A stretch of DNA of 64,000 nucleotides from Molossus alvarezi (GCA_037176705.1 CM073896.1:19294708-19358707), one strand, 5' to 3'; shown: positions 1-11,578, counted from the first letter of the stretch. Translations and numbers: made by a program. Notes: generated by a model not told the origin, from the sequence alone.

Positions 1-480
1 GATGGGTGAAAACACGATTTTTGTATTGTTGCATAATATCACATCAATCAATAGATTGTATTTTATTTAACCGTTGACCACTGCCCATTTTCAGTTATTT
101 AAAATTTTTCTTGTTTTTTTTTTTTTCATTATAAAGATGAACATTTTTATGCATAAAACTTTGACCATATTTCTAATTATTTCCTTAGCACAAATTCCTA
201 GAAGACTTGCTGGGTCAGAGTTTGCACATTCTTAAAACTTTGAAAATATGTTTCCAAATTGTCCTCCAGAAAACTTGCATTAGTTTAAATTTCTACTGGT
301 TGAGACAGAATAACTGTCTTTTGGGATCTTTAACCATGCTGGATATTATTATTACATTTTTGTTTATTTGATGGGAGAATTAATCATTGTTAGTCATTAA
401 AAATGTGTATTTCTTGAACATTAATTTGTAAATAAAATTATAAGACCAAAATATTCCTGATTTAGCCTTGATAGAAATGA
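1..480 (-). mobile_element. Old L1 3' fragment (L1M type)
   Basis: AT-rich sequence. The stretch around 205-300 (GCTGGGTCAGAG, then CAAATTGTCCTCCAGAAA, then TTTCTACTGG) resembles the antisense of an old mammalian L1 ORF2 end or 3'UTR. It is highly decayed with no open frame, and its boundaries are soft. Confidence 0.45.
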
Positions 481-654
481 TAGTTAAAACCAGAGGTACC
501 CATTTCAGTAACAGGGATCTTGAGAAGAAAAAGAATTATTAGCATGCATGGTTTGAAAGCACAAAGCACTGAGATAGTCATTACATGATATTAAGAAGAT
601 GAGAGAAAAGCGGAAAACTTGACTTTAAAAAGAAATCAATCCCTTGATTTAGTC

Positions 655-725
655 TTTAAATTTTTTAACATTGATTTTTAGAGAAAGAAAGAAAGGAGAG
701 AGCGAGAGGGAGACACATTGATGAC
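655..725 (-). mobile_element. Truncated Ves-like SINE tail
   Basis: TTGATTTTTAGAGA, a GA-rich run and then ACATTGATG match the antisense 3' half of the Ves SINEs elsewhere in this window. The tRNA-derived head is missing, so this is a fragment at best. Confidence 0.4.
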
Positions 726-734
726 ATTGCTTTT

Positions 735-865
735 GGTAGGATGGACATTTTAGCAATAGTAATTCCTCCAATCCATAAACACAGGACAATCTTTGCATTT
801 ACTTGTATATACTTCAAATTCTTTCATCAATGTCTTTTGGTTTTATTTTCTTAGAGAGTAGATGT
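735..865 (-). mobile_element. L1 ORF2 fragment
   Basis: The sequence resembles the antisense of the L1 ORF2 stretch just after the RT domain (compare 37530-37600 and 42720-42790): ATGGACATTTTAGCAATA, then TTCCTCCAATCCATAAACA. It is short and has no usable frame. Confidence 0.55.
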
Positions 866-875
866 TGTGTTCTCA

Positions 876-878
<3 letters not shown>

Positions 879-906
<28 letters not shown>
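879..906. repeat. (CA)n microsatellite
   Basis: Uninterrupted CA dinucleotide run of about 14 units between L1 relics. Confidence 0.95.
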
Positions 907-908
<2 letters not shown>

Positions 909-1454
909 GTAATTATTGAAGTTATAGGTGTGTTAATTACCTTGATCACAGTAATAATTTCTCATTATATACATATATTAAATCATAATATTATATTCCT
1001 TAAATATATACAATTTTAACCTATTCACTATAACTCAGTAAAGCTGAAAAATGATTTAGCTCTTTGGAAAAATAAGTACACATATTACTCAGGTTGGACT
1101 TTAAAGTTCTAGTCAAATTTAAAGAAAAAAAAATTTTTTTTTGTCACCATGAATTTGGATCTGGTTAACTCATCAGCAAGATGTTCTCCAGTGGCAACAC
1201 TGCACTTTAATCCTTGAGACTATTTTTAAAACTTCTTTAAAGCAGAAACTTTTATTTGTTTAACAAATAAATAATAGATATTTTATATTTATTAGCTATC
1301 TAATAGATAATTTACATTATCTATTTTCTAACAAATAATTTGTATTTAAATTTTATATTTCACTAGCTGGTTATGGTTTTAGTCACCTTATTATAATTAA
1401 ACAGACCATATAAAATATTCTTTTGGAAATAAATGGGTTATACAGTAGAAATAT

Positions 1455-1990
1455 ATTGTGTTTAAAGCAAAATCATTTTAAAACCAAACACAGTAAAAAG
1501 CACAGACAATACAAATGTTGATGAGGATGTGGAAACATTGGAACCTGTATACATTGCTGGTGAGAATGTAGAACAGTGCAGATACTTTGAGGAAAGTTTG
1601 GGAGTTTTTCAAAATGTGAGAAATACAGTTACCATATGAACCAGCTATTCCAATTCTAGGTATAAAACCAAAAGAAATGAAAACAGACATCCATACAAAC
1701 ATGTGTACATAAGTGTTCATAGAAGCATTGTTTATAATGCCCCAAAGCAGAAACAACCCACATGTCCATTACCTGATGAATGTATAAGCAAAATATGGTA
1801 TGCCCATATAACGGATATTCTTTGGCAACACAAAGAATGAAGTAATGACACATACTACACAGTGAATGAAACTGGAGAACATCACACTAAATGAAAGAAG
1901 CCAGTCACAAAAGAAAGCATATTATAAGACTTCATTTGTATGAAATGTCCAGAACAGGCACATCCTCCAAAAGAAATTAGCCAATTTAAT
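1455..1990 (+). mobile_element. Old L1 ORF2 end and 3'UTR
   Basis: Sense-strand relic of the L1 ORF2 C-terminus: 'TGTTGATGAGGATGTGGAAA', 'ACATTGCTGGTGAGAATG', then the usual 3' part ending near 'ATGAAATGTCCAGAACAGGC'. All frames carry stops. The next fragment downstream comes from an earlier part of ORF2, so the two belong to different insertions or a rearranged copy. Confidence 0.7.
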
Positions 1991-2409
1991 CTACCATATA
2001 AAAAGGATTGTGAATCATGAACAGAAAGATTTATCTCAGGAAAGCAAGGCTGGTTCAACATTTGAAAATCAACCATTGTAATTCAACTTCTCAACAGACT
2101 AAGAAAAACTATAATCACCCCAATAGATGGAGAAAAAGCATCTGACAAACTCAACATCCACTCGCAATAACAACTTTAGCAAACTAGGAACAGAAGGAAC
2201 TCCTTCAACCTGATAAAGGTGGTCTACAATGAGCTCACACTAACGTCACACTTAATGGTGAAAGACTAGGTGCTTTCCCTGTAAGATTGGAACCGACGCA
2301 AGGTGTCCACTCTCACTTCTCCTGTTCAATGTTTTCGAGGTTCAAGCCAGTGAAAAACATCAGGAAAAAGCATAAAAGGCACACAAACTAGAAAGGAATA
2401 CAGTTGTAT

Positions 2410-2634
2410 TTAAAAAATATATATATTTTTTCTTTATTGATTTTAGAGAGAAAGGAAGGGAGAGGGAGAGAGAAATAGAAACATTGATGAGAGAGAACAT
2501 CGACTGGCCGCCTCCTGCACGCCCCCACTGGGGATCAGGCCCACAACCTGGGCATGTGCCCTGACTGGGAATCAAACTGGCGACCTCTTGGTACATGGGT
2601 CGACACTCAAACACTGAGCCACACAGGCTGGGCT
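2410..2634 (-). mobile_element. Ves SINE (short type)
   Basis: Antisense copy: A-tail side at left (TTTATTGATTTTAGAGAG), GA-rich region, 'CCCACTGGGGATC', degenerate box B, and the tRNA-like head at right ending 'GCCACACAGGCTGGGC'. It belongs to the shorter type with the CCCACTGGGG core. It lies inside the L1 ORF2 relic. Confidence 0.9.
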
Positions 2635-2763
2635 AAAGCTGTATTTTATTTGCAGGTGACATGAATGACTATGTAGAAAATCCCTGAGAATTTACAAAAA
2701 GACTACTAGAACTAATAAGTTTAACAAAATTTTAGTCAATATAGAAAATTCAGTTGCAATTTT

Positions 2764-2788
2764 ACACACACACACACACACACACACA
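2764..2788. repeat. (CA)n microsatellite
   Basis: CA dinucleotide run of about 12 units within the L1 relic. Confidence 0.95.
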
Positions 2789-2912
2789 TGCAATTAACAA
2801 TGGAACTTGAAAGTAAAGTCCAGTGCTATTTATAATATCACAAAATTATGCAATACTTAGGTGCAAATCTCAAAATAAATATGGATTCTGTATGCTAAAA
2901 ACTATAAAACAG

Positions 2913-3166
2913 CCCTGGCCAGTTTGGCTCAGCTGTTAGAGCATCGGCCCATGGACCAGAGAGTCCTGGGTTCGGTTCCCACTAAGGGCACATAACTCAG
3001 TTGTCCCCGGCCCTGGTTGGGGTCATGTGGGTGGTGACCACTTAATGTGTCTCTCTCACATTGATGTTTCTCTCTTTCTTCCTCCCTCTCTCCCTCCCTC
3101 TCTATCTGAAGATAAATGCAAAAATGTCCTCGGGTGAAGATAAAAGAACAAAACAAACAAACAAAC
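2913..3166 (+). mobile_element. Ves SINE (long type) with 15-bp target-site duplication
   Basis: Sense copy: head 'CCCTGGCCAGTTTGGCTCAG', box B-like 'GGTTCGGTTCC', CT-rich region, 'ATGTCCTCGGGTGAAGATAA' and a CAAA-rich tail. The perfect direct repeat AAAACTATAAAACAG flanks it at 2898-2912 and 3167-3181, showing L1-mediated insertion into the older L1 relic. Confidence 0.95.
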
Positions 3167-3991
3167 AAAACTATAAAACAGACGAACGAAACAACCAACC
3201 AAACAAACAGCTAAATGAATGGAATGCCATACAGTGTTCATGGATTTGAAACCTCAGTGTTGTTAAGACGTCATTTCCTTCCAAAGTGAACTGTACATTC
3301 AATGCAATACCTATCAAATATAGCAGAATTTTCTGGGTAGAAATTGGTAAACTAATTCTAAAATTGATATGGAAAGGCATATGAAACAGAATAGCCATAA
3401 CAATTTTGAAAAGGAAGAACCGTGCTGAAGCATTTACTCTACCTGATTGCAAGACTTACTGTAAAACTCTCCTATTCAAGACAGTGTAGTATTGGCAAAA
3501 GAATTGACACTCAACGCAGGAGAACAGAGTCTGTAAATAAATATGCAAATATATCTTTTTCAAAGACAGTTCATTTTTAACAAAAGTGTAAATGCAATTC
3601 AGTGGACAGAATGTTGGAATAATTAGGTATCCATATGTAAAAATGTCAACTTTAACCCGTAACTGGTATCATAGTAAAAAATTACTCAAAATAGATGATA
3701 TTCCTAAATTTATAATCTAAAACTATAAAAGATTTAGAGGTAAGCATGGGAGAAAATACTTATATTTGTTTAGGCATTAATTCTAAGATATGATGCTAAA
3801 AGTGTAAGTCACAAAAGAGAATTATCAAGATACCCTCCCCTGAGCACATATCACCATATGGAAGTATCTTTTGTATTTTATTGATTATTGCCTGTCAGGA
3901 AACTTAAAAGAACTTTATTTTTTTAGAGCCATTTTAGGTTCTCAGTAAAACTGAGTGAAAAGTACAAAAAGTTTCCATATACTGTCTGTAG

Positions 3992-4007
3992 CCCCCCCCC
4001 CCCCCCA
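3992..4007. repeat. Poly-C tract
   Basis: Run of about 15 C within the L1 relic; likely to be length-variable. Confidence 0.9.
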
Positions 4008-5167
4008 CAAGACTTCCTCCATTTTGGACAACCTGCCTCAGTGGTACATTTGTCATAACCGACAAGTCTACATTGATGCATCATTATTACCCTAAGTCCA
4101 CAGTTTTCATTAGTGGTTACTCTTGGTGTTGTACATTCTACTGGTTTTGGCGAAGGTATATTGACATGTATCAACCATTGTAGTATCATTCAGAATAGTT
4201 GCACTTCCCTAAAAATCCTCTATGCTCCGCCTATTCATCCCGCCCTCTCTCCTTATCCCTGGAAACCACTGACTATTTTACTGCCTCCATAAGTTTTGTC
4301 TGTCCCAGAATTTTATATAGGTGGTATGCAGCCTTTTCAGATTGGTGTCTTTCACTAAGTAATATGCATATGTCTTTTTGTGGCTTGATGGCTCATTTTT
4401 TTCTAGTGTTGAATAATACTCCATTGTCTGGATAGACCACAGTTTATTAAATCATTCACCTGTTGAAGGATGACTTTATTGCTTCTAAGTTTTGGTAATT
4501 ATGAATAAAGCTACTTTAATTACCTGTGAGCAGATTTTGGTGTAGCTGCCAAGTTTTTAATTCATTTGTGTAAATACCAAGGATTGCAACTGCTGGATTG
4601 TGTGATAAGAATATGTTTAGTTTTTATGAAAAGTTGCCACCGTCTTTCAAAGTGGCCGTACCATTTTGCATTCCCACCAGCAATGAATGGAGTTCCTGTT
4701 GATCCACATCCTCTCCAGCATTTGGTGCTGTCAGTGTTCTGTATTTGAGCCATTCTAATAGGCACATATGGTATTTCATGCTTGTGGAAATTCCCCAGTG
4801 GCGTGTGATGTTGAACATCTTCTCCTGTGCCTACTTGTCATTTGTACATCTTCTTTGGTGAGGTGTATATTCATATTGTTCATTTTCTTATTGCTGAAAT
4901 GTCAGTATTCTTTGTATATTTTGGATAACAGTCCTTTATCAGAAATGCCTTTTGCAAATATTTTCTCCTAGTTTGTCTTCTCATACTCTCAACATTTTCT
5001 TTACACAGCAGAAATTTTAGTTTTAACAAAGTCCAGCTTATCACTTCTTTCTTTCATGGAACAAGCCTTTGGTGTTGTATCTAAAGAGTCACTGTGCCAC
5101 ACTTAAAGTTATCTAGGTCTTTCCTATGCTATCTTGCTATCTTCTAGGAGTTTAATGATTTAACATT

Positions 5168-5409
5168 TATTTATTTATTTTTTAATCCTCACTTAAGGAT
5201 ATATATTTTTTATTGATTTTAGAGAGAGAGGAAGGATGAGAGAGAGAGAGATACATTGATATGAGAGAGAAACATCCATCGCTTGCCTCCTGTATGCACC
5301 CCTACCAGGGACAGAGCCTGCAGCCTAGGTATGTGCCCTGACCAGGAATGGAACTCGCTACCTTTCTGGTGTATGCAACGACACTCCAACTGAGCCACCC
5401 AGCCAGGGC
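5168..5409 (-). mobile_element. Ves SINE
   Basis: Antisense copy: AT-rich tail, 'ATCCTCACTTAAGGATAT', GA-rich region, and head ending 'TGAGCCACCCAGCCAGGGC'. The flanks share an imperfect AGGAGTTT...AATTT target duplication in the host L1. Confidence 0.9.
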
Positions 5410-5950
5410 AGGAGTTTTATAATTTTAATTTTACATTTAGGTCTGTGATTCACATGGAATTAATTTTTGGGAAGGGTGTGAGGTCTGTGTCTTGGTTCAT
5501 GTTTTTGGCATGTGGACGTCATCAGTTTGTTGAAAAGACCGACTTTGCTCCATTGTATTATTGCTTCCTTGTGAGAGATCAGTTAACTATCATGCGAGTC
5601 TCCCTCCGGGCTCTCCATTGTGTTCCATGGATTAGTTTGTCTATTCTTTCATAAATATCACACTGTCCTAATTACTACAGCTTCATAGCAAGTCTTAAGG
5701 TCAAGTGGACATTCCTCTAAATTTTTCCCCTTCATTATTGAATTGGCTAATCTGAGTCTTTTGCCTTTCCATATAAACTTTAACATCAGCTTGTTGATAC
5801 CCACAAAATAACTTGCTGGGATTTGGATTTGGATTGTTTTGAACCTGTGTTGGGAAAAATAGACACCTTGACAATTTTGAGTCTTACTATGTATGAACAT
5901 GGACTATCTCTCTGTTTACCTCTTTAATTTCTTTCATCAGAGGTTTACTG

Positions 5951-6937
5951 ATGAAACATATTTATACAGTTGATTGGCCCTTCTGAATGTCCATATATTT
6001 TTTCATTTATAAGCTATTACCAATAAGAATTGAAATGTTGGCATAACCAGTGTTTCTCTCAGCCCTTAAACCTGATTTAAAAACGGTTTTCACATATTAA
6101 CCTGACACATCATCTATGCTTAATATCTCTTCATACCTTGATCTCTTATTTTAGAAACTTTGGCTTGACTTCCTTTAGGAGGTAGAGATTGTGATCCAAA
6201 AAGCCTCTCAGCCCAGTGGTAAAACCATGAGTTTACTGTCTACAGGTTTTTTAACCTTTGAAGGCAAAGCACTTACCATAGCAGAAATGTATTTAATAGT
6301 TGACAGTGGGAACTTTTAGACTCAATAGGGGAGAAAGCTTCACCGACTAATAAGGAAACATTTGATTTCAAGTTATTATTTGCAATATTAAATTGTGCCA
6401 ATAGATGGAGAAGTTGTTCCATATAAATCAGAGAGTGTGGCTCCTACACGAGGAATAAAGAAATTCAGGTTTCTGGCAAGTTGTAAATGGATTTACTCAG
6501 TAAGAATGTGAACTGGCAAAACTAGGTTATGTATAAATACGAACAAGAAATAATTTTAACAGAGGAGAGGAAATTCACTAATTTCTATTCTATGTACATG
6601 AAACCATTATTACCTTCACCATACTGGCAATTTGGCCACAGCACTTTTAGATCTGTACGCATGAATGCATGTGTGTACGTGCTTACGCCTGATCTTGAAC
6701 AAAGAGGGTTTTAACAATGTGCAAACCTTTATAGAATAAAAGAGTAAAACATACTAAGTTGAAAAAGTGGAGCAAGAAACAATGCAATGAAGTCGGGTCA
6801 GAGCACGCCTTGACTTGGGCCACAGATCTGGCCTGGGACTCTCTAGCAGCTGTGCACGGAGGGAGGGGAAGAGGATCAGCTGCATGATCTATTGTCTATA
6901 ATATAAAAACATGCCAGGTGCTAGGAGAGCTATAATG
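5951..6937. other. Unrecognised AT-rich sequence
   Basis: About 1 kb between an L1 relic and a Ves SINE. The only open frames are short (61 codons at 6529-6714) and resemble no family I know. I see no splice-flanked exon. Confidence 0.5.
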
Positions 6938-7172
6938 TTTTTTTTTTTTTTTTTTTGGTTAATCCTCACCTGAGGATATTCCACTAACTTTTAGAGAGTG
7001 GAAGGGAGGGAGAGAGAGAGAAACATCAATGTGAGAGAGACAGACACATCAATTGGTTGCTTCCTGCAGGACCCTGACTGCCACCCAGGTACGTGCCCTG
7101 ACTGGGAATCAAACCTGAGACCCTTTGGTCTGTGGGCTAGTGCTCTAACCACTGAGAAACACCCCCCACGGC
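6938..7172 (-). mobile_element. Ves SINE (long type)
   Basis: Antisense copy beginning with a poly-T run (A-tail), then 'AATCCTCACCTGAGGATATT', GA-rich region, 'ACACATCAATTGGTTGC', box B antisense 'GGGAATCAAACCTGAGACC', and a degenerate head end 'ACCCCCCACGGCA'. Confidence 0.9.
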
Positions 7173-7334
7173 AATAATTCTTATACTAAGACCAGGAGTT
7201 ATGTTCCTTGGGGACTCACAAAGCAGGTACTATGTAATGCAATAGATAATATCCTTACGTGAAATACAATGAGACTTTGTACAGGGTTCCCTCTTAGGGT
7301 GTCAGCTGGTGGGTGACAGTGCTATTCCATTAAA

Positions 7335-7519
7335 CTGGCGATTTTCAACCATGTTCTCACAGCGCACAGAAACTAATCACGAAAATTCTGCAGCACACCA
7401 AAAGACGGCTATTGTTGTATTGGCTGTTGTCATTTTTCAAATTTTCACTCTAAGGGAAAAGAGGTCAGTGTCCCTGACGAAACAGTCAGGTAGTGTGGCA
7501 CACTGATGGAAAATTGCTG
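7335..7519. mobile_element. hAT-like MITE, decayed copy
   Basis: Starts CTGGCGATTTTCAACC and ends GGAAAATTGCTG, imperfect inverted ends. The interior (ATTCTGCAGCACACCAAAAG; TTGGCTGTTGTCATTTTTCA; AGAGGTCAGTG.CCCTGAC) matches the better-preserved element at 34038-34292. No clear 8-bp target duplication remains, and it has lost internal sequence relative to that copy. Confidence 0.75.
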
Positions 7520-9540
7520 AAGTAAAGGATTTTGAGGTGGGGACAGGGTGAGTACCATGTACTTCAAACTTACTTGCAGTGTAGCTTTCCGACTTTATAA
7601 ATCAATTGAACAGTACAATTCAGGATCCTTCAGTCCTCAATAAATATTAGTTCTCTGACTGCGTGGTTTGATGAGGGTGGAGGGTTGCTGTGGAGACGAA
7701 CGGAGATGTGTGCAGAACACCTTACCCTGAGCCTGGCAGGTGGTGAGGTCTCATAAAAGCCATTCATGAGCAGCCTGGATCATGCACAGCCCTCAGCCAA
7801 AGAACAAAACACCTGCTGCGGCTGACGCGTGTGGCTATCTGTGTGGCCTGTTAAATGCAGTCGTGTCTTTTCCAAGTCATTTGAATTGGAATAGCCTGAC
7901 GTCCCCTTCTGGAAGGATTCCCTCCAGCCTCCTGTTTGCTCATTCATCCCGTTCCCAAACTCTGCACACAGGGATCCCACGTGCTCCAGGCTTTCTAGAC
8001 TGCCTCTTGACCTCTTCTCTCGCTTGATTCTTCTACTGGTCTGCTGGGACCGTCACTGTTATGTTCCGGAGAACACTCTCCTCTAGCCCCTGAAACCCAA
8101 GCTGGAGTGCCACCTCTCTAAACACTGCTGCCCAGACAGGAAGATTCAACTGTGGCCATTAAGTTTTGTGGCTTCATTCTCTATCAACTGTCCCTAACAT
8201 CTGTGAGTCTGAGACACATGTATAAAATTTTCCGAGCAGCTTTTGGGTTGGAAGCTGATTCGTGAACGTTTCTACAGCTCCATCCAGCCTCTGGATGTAT
8301 TCACTTGGTTTACTCACATCCATACTCTGCTTTCAAACTCTGAATCATTGCAACCTCAGGCTGGAAGTGACCAGGGTCATTTAGTCCCCCTGCCCCATCA
8401 CACACACAAATGCCTCTCTACACCTAGCCTCCCTCCTTTCTCTGTTGTACTGATTGCAATAATTTTCTCTATTGTACTGTTGCAATAATTTTGCATTCTA
8501 TAACCCGGGGATATGCTAAGGGTGTAATTTTTGCTTATATTTCTGCAACCAGTTGGGAGAATGTGACTGAATTCTGTTTTGTTTCCATTAACCTTTTTCT
8601 GAGAAATTACTGACCCTGAACATTGGAGCCGCAAATGGATTCTTTTAACAAGTATCCAGTCAGGATGCAAGCTCTGTGTATTCTGTGGCTTTCAGTCTGT
8701 AAATGCTTCCTCTTAATGCATCGACCCTCTCAAGGAGTGTTTTCTGCAGTGACTTTCCCTGGATACGATTTTAGGAGTATTTCTATCTCTGCTGTTTTAG
8801 GAAACCTCCAGTCAGAAGAATTTACAGTTCACTTATTTTTATAGCTAGCCGCAGCTGTTTAAAGCCTTGCCCCTCACACCTACCTGCTTGAGATCTTCCC
8901 AAATCAATGCCTCTTCGGATGCTCCATAGACTTTGTCTTTAATCCTGTGCACTTGGTCTTAAGTGAGATATTCGTATTCTGACATTTTTCATGTTTCTGT
9001 CATCCTTGAGGAAATCATGCAGATTCTTTCCTAGCTCAGTGAAAAGCAAAGCTGTGCTATCGTTTAGCTTCAAATTCGAGACTGTGTGCTGAGATACAGC
9101 AGCAACAGGATTTTGATCTTAAGTTATTCAAACGGAGCCTTTTACCACTCAGGGCAACGCGAGTGTCTGTGAATAGCTCCCCGGTGTTACCAGTGGAGCA
9201 CAGGTCAGGAGTGGGCTTACTTCTGAAAGCAAACCAGTTAGTAGTCTTGGCTCATTCATTACTTCCAGGTGATGCTGCCCACACCTGGGTACACTAGGCT
9301 CGCAAGCCTGGAGAGACCAGTGCAGGAGGCTGCCCCGTCCTCCGAGATTTCAGTGGTGCGATCTCACTGGATACACAGGGCTTTGTCTTCACTATAAGCT
9401 CTATGGTCTTGAATCCTCTTCTTTATTTTCTATGATGGTACAAATGAAAAGCACCAACAATGAAAGACCTGTTATAAAAGCTCTAGGTTCCTATCAGTGA
9501 GTACATTTTGAAAACGCTTGGACTCTTTGCTGTATATTTT
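7520..9540. other. Unrecognised sequence, no gene seen
   Basis: About 2 kb of mixed composition. Short overlapping frames occur on both strands (at most 90 codons) with no recognisable domain. No repeat family identified by eye. Confidence 0.5.
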
Positions 9541-9544
9541 CATC

Positions 9545-9585
9545 TGTGTGTGTGTGTGGTGTGTGTGTGTGCATGCATATGTGTG
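9545..9585. repeat. (TG)n microsatellite, interrupted
   Basis: Two TG runs separated by a GGTG interruption, trailing into GCATGCATATGTG. Confidence 0.9.
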
Positions 9586-9898
9586 AAAATTGGGGGAGCA
9601 GGCAGGGCCACAGGAAAGAGACAGGAGGAGCTGGAGACCTGGAGAGGAAGGGAACATAATCAAACTGAAAAGGAAGTGCTCCCTGAAGCCGTGCTGGAGT
9701 CAGCCCAGGACGCAGAATGAATGGCCCTTCAGGCTGCCCCCGCCTCGCTCTAAATGGCTTGCAATGTTCGGACCCCCAAACCTGAGTTAGTGGTGACAAG
9801 TGAAATTAAGCATCCTGGTTCCTACCTAGCAGGATCCACCGCAGCGAGGGTACCTGGGCCTTTGTCAGAAGGCCGAGCAGGGCTGACGCCAGATGGCA

Positions 9899-9912
9899 CC
9901 TGTAGGGGGCAC
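9899..9912 (+). promoter_or_regulatory. CTCF-like motif, plus orientation
   Basis: CCTGTAGGGGGCAC matches the CTCF core consensus CCASYAGRKGGCRS at 13 of 14 positions. A weaker overlapping-type match, CCAGATGGCAC, lies just upstream at about 9889-9899. Occupancy is inferred, not shown. Confidence 0.5.
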
Positions 9913-10210
9913 CGGACCGTTCTGCCGGTGCTACCTGTGTTCCTGAGTGAGGTATCACCTGCTGTGAAGCTAAGCGCTGAGAGGCTCTGGGAAAGACCCT
10001 TCGGCGGAACAGCATCGCGCTGGTTTTGCTTGTATTGGGAACAAGTGGGAGCTGGAAAGCAGACACATTGACTGTCAGGGAAACAGCTTTCACGGGGCCA
10101 GGGGAAGGGGTGCCTTTGGGTGGCAGCCGCTAGCAGTTCTTCGGGTCAGGATCATTTCCCTCCCTCTCTTTAGCACATGGAGCGGGACTTGGTCAATGTT
10201 GGTGCCGCTG

Positions 10211-10224
10211 GCTCCCCCTGCTGG
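10211..10224 (-). promoter_or_regulatory. CTCF-like motif, minus orientation
   Basis: GCTCCCCCTGCTGG; its complement CCAGCAGGGGGAGC matches CCASYAGRKGGCRS at 13 of 14 positions. It is convergent with the motif at 9899-9912, about 300 bp away. Confidence 0.5.
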
Positions 10225-10870
10225 CCAGAGCCGCCTCGACCGAGCGCGCTTGATCTCCAGGGAAAGGGAAGGGCACCTCTTGTCCCAGAGTGACGGCTGC
10301 AGCAGAGGAAGCTGAGAAACCGGCCTGGGCAGAAGGGACCGGGTGAGACTGGGAGAGTGCAGAGCACAAAGGGGACAAGAGAAGGGAGAACGCACTGCGT
10401 CTTACAAAGAGCAGACATGAAAACAGGGACAAAGAGAACAGGTGGAGGACAAATATTTCAAAACAAGAGATGAAACATTCAACACCTCCTTTAATAAAAG
10501 ATGATAGAAACAAGGAGTCTGGTGAAAGCGCTCTGGTCCCAGCAAGGCTGAAGTAGAGGCCAGGAAACACGACTTAACCCTGTCACACAGGGACCCCGGC
10601 ACAGGAGACGGTGTTTGCGTCACCCACGGGGACACTGGCAGTCGGGTCCAGCACTGGGCAGCAGGGTGAAGGCCCCGTGAGTGGCGATGGGGAGCTGAGG
10701 TCTGCGTTGGGCTCCACCCTGGCAGAGATGGCCCTGGAATGTCTGGTGACCCTGTCACAGGGCAAACGGGCTGATTTGCAGGGACATGAGGCAGTGGAGC
10801 CGTCTCTGTCTGCTCGGTGTGAGGGTGGGAAAGGGGGATGAGGAGGAGGAGAGGAGGAACAGAAGCGAGA

Positions 10871-10978
10871 TGTCACTTAGCTTAGCTCTATGTCTCTGCG
10901 TCCTCATTTCTAAGACAGTAAAATGTAATAGTACCTGACTCAGAGAGTCCTTGTGAAGATTAAGAAAGGGTTCACTAC
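10871..10978 (+). mobile_element. MIR fragment
   Basis: Resembles the MIR 3' half: 'CTCTGCGTCCTCATTTCTAA', 'AAATG.AATAGTACCTGACTC', 'TTGTGAAGATTAAGAAAGG'. It is cut off by the insertion of the Ves SINE that follows. Confidence 0.65.
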
Positions 10979-11246
10979 CCCTGGCTGGTCTGGCTTGGCA
11001 GACAGAGCGTCGCCCTCAGACTGAAGGGTCGCAGGTTTGACTCCAGGTCAAGGCCACATAACTGGGTTGCAGGTTTGATCCCCAACCTTAGTCAGGGTCG
11101 TGCAGGAGGCAACCAATCGATGTGTCCCTCTCACATCGATGTTTCTCTCTCTCTCTCTCACCCTCCCTCCCTTCCACTCTATCCTAAAAAAAAAAAAAAA
11201 TTAATGAAAAAAATATCGGGGGGTGAGGATTGACAAAAATAAAAAT
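10979..11246 (+). mobile_element. Ves SINE (long type)
   Basis: Sense copy: head 'CCCTGGCTGGTCTGGCTTGG', box B-like 'AGGTTTGATCCCC', 'AACCAATCGATGTGTCCCTC', CT-rich region, A-run, and 'GGGGTGAGGATTGACAAAAA'. Flanks carry an imperfect AAAGGGTTCA/AAAGTGTTCA target duplication; the target was the MIR. Confidence 0.92.
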
Positions 11247-11272
11247 AAAGTGTTCAATTAATGAAACAAGGG

Positions 11273-11578
11273 TGTCACTAGACCAGTGTGGCTCTAGTCC
11301 CATGGCAGCCTACATGACAGACGAAATCTAAGCCTGTCTATGCCTAAAGTTCAATAGAAACCTAAGGATGACCAATCACAGATGGCCGGTAGGCTTTGAG
11401 CTGCAGCCAATCAGTCATTGACTTACTTTGCTCTTACCTTTTCTCTGTAAAAGTCTCTCCCAGCTCCTGCCGGTGGAGTGCCCCTAACTACATCCAGGTT
11501 GGCACTGCCTGATCCGAATCGGTGTTTGCTCAAGTGAACTCTTAACAAATGTTAAATGCCTCAATTTATCTTTTAACA
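11273..11578 (+). mobile_element. Possible solo LTR (class I ERV-like)
   Basis: About 306 bp beginning TG and ending CA. It shows two CCAAT boxes (GACCAATCAC near 11370 and CAGCCAATCAG near 11406), a TATA-like TCTGTAAAAG near 11445, and a downstream CTCAAGTGAACTC...TTTTAACA segment laid out like R-U5. There is no internal viral sequence, so it would be a solo LTR. No target duplication could be fixed, and the family is unknown to me. Confidence 0.45.

Larger units (their letters stand above)
1991..3830 (+). mobile_element. Old L1 ORF2 relic (RT to C-terminus), split by two SINEs
   Basis: Sense-strand L1 ORF2: the 'AAAGCATCTGACAAACTCAA' region of the reverse transcriptase at 2140-2160, then 'CAATGCAATACCTATCAAA' at 3300-3320 and the downstream C-terminal region. 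Many stops and frameshifts. It is interrupted by a minus-strand Ves SINE (2410-2634) and a plus-strand Ves SINE (2913-3166), both necessarily younger. Confidence 0.7.
3880..5950 (-). mobile_element. Old L1 3'UTR and ORF2 C-terminal relic, split by a SINE
   Basis: Antisense L1M-type sequence running 3' to 5' across the plus strand. It contains the 'ATACTCCATTGTCTGGATAG' region, 'TTCCCACCAGCAATGAATGG' (antisense of the ORF2 zinc-knuckle region), then more upstream ORF2 to about 5930. Only short open fragments remain, for example 4562-4765 and 5658-5900. A minus-strand Ves SINE interrupts it at 5168-5409. Confidence 0.75.
9586..10870. other. GC-rich unrecognised segment with CTCF-like motifs
   Basis: Moderately GC-rich. 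Long open frames exist on both strands at once (up to 125 codons at 10193-10570 minus), which is what GC-rich non-coding DNA produces. None resembles a known protein. The segment carries two strong CTCF-like motifs, listed separately. Confidence 0.5.

Noticed and set aside
2913..2990. tRNA-like sequence with A and B boxes
   Set aside because: The boxes belong to the tRNA-derived heads of Ves SINEs; no cloverleaf with intact anticodon arm and acceptor stem is present.
10090..10876. Several 80-125-codon frames in GC-rich DNA
   Set aside because: Overlapping frames are open on both strands at once, as expected from base composition; none has a recognisable domain or splice context.
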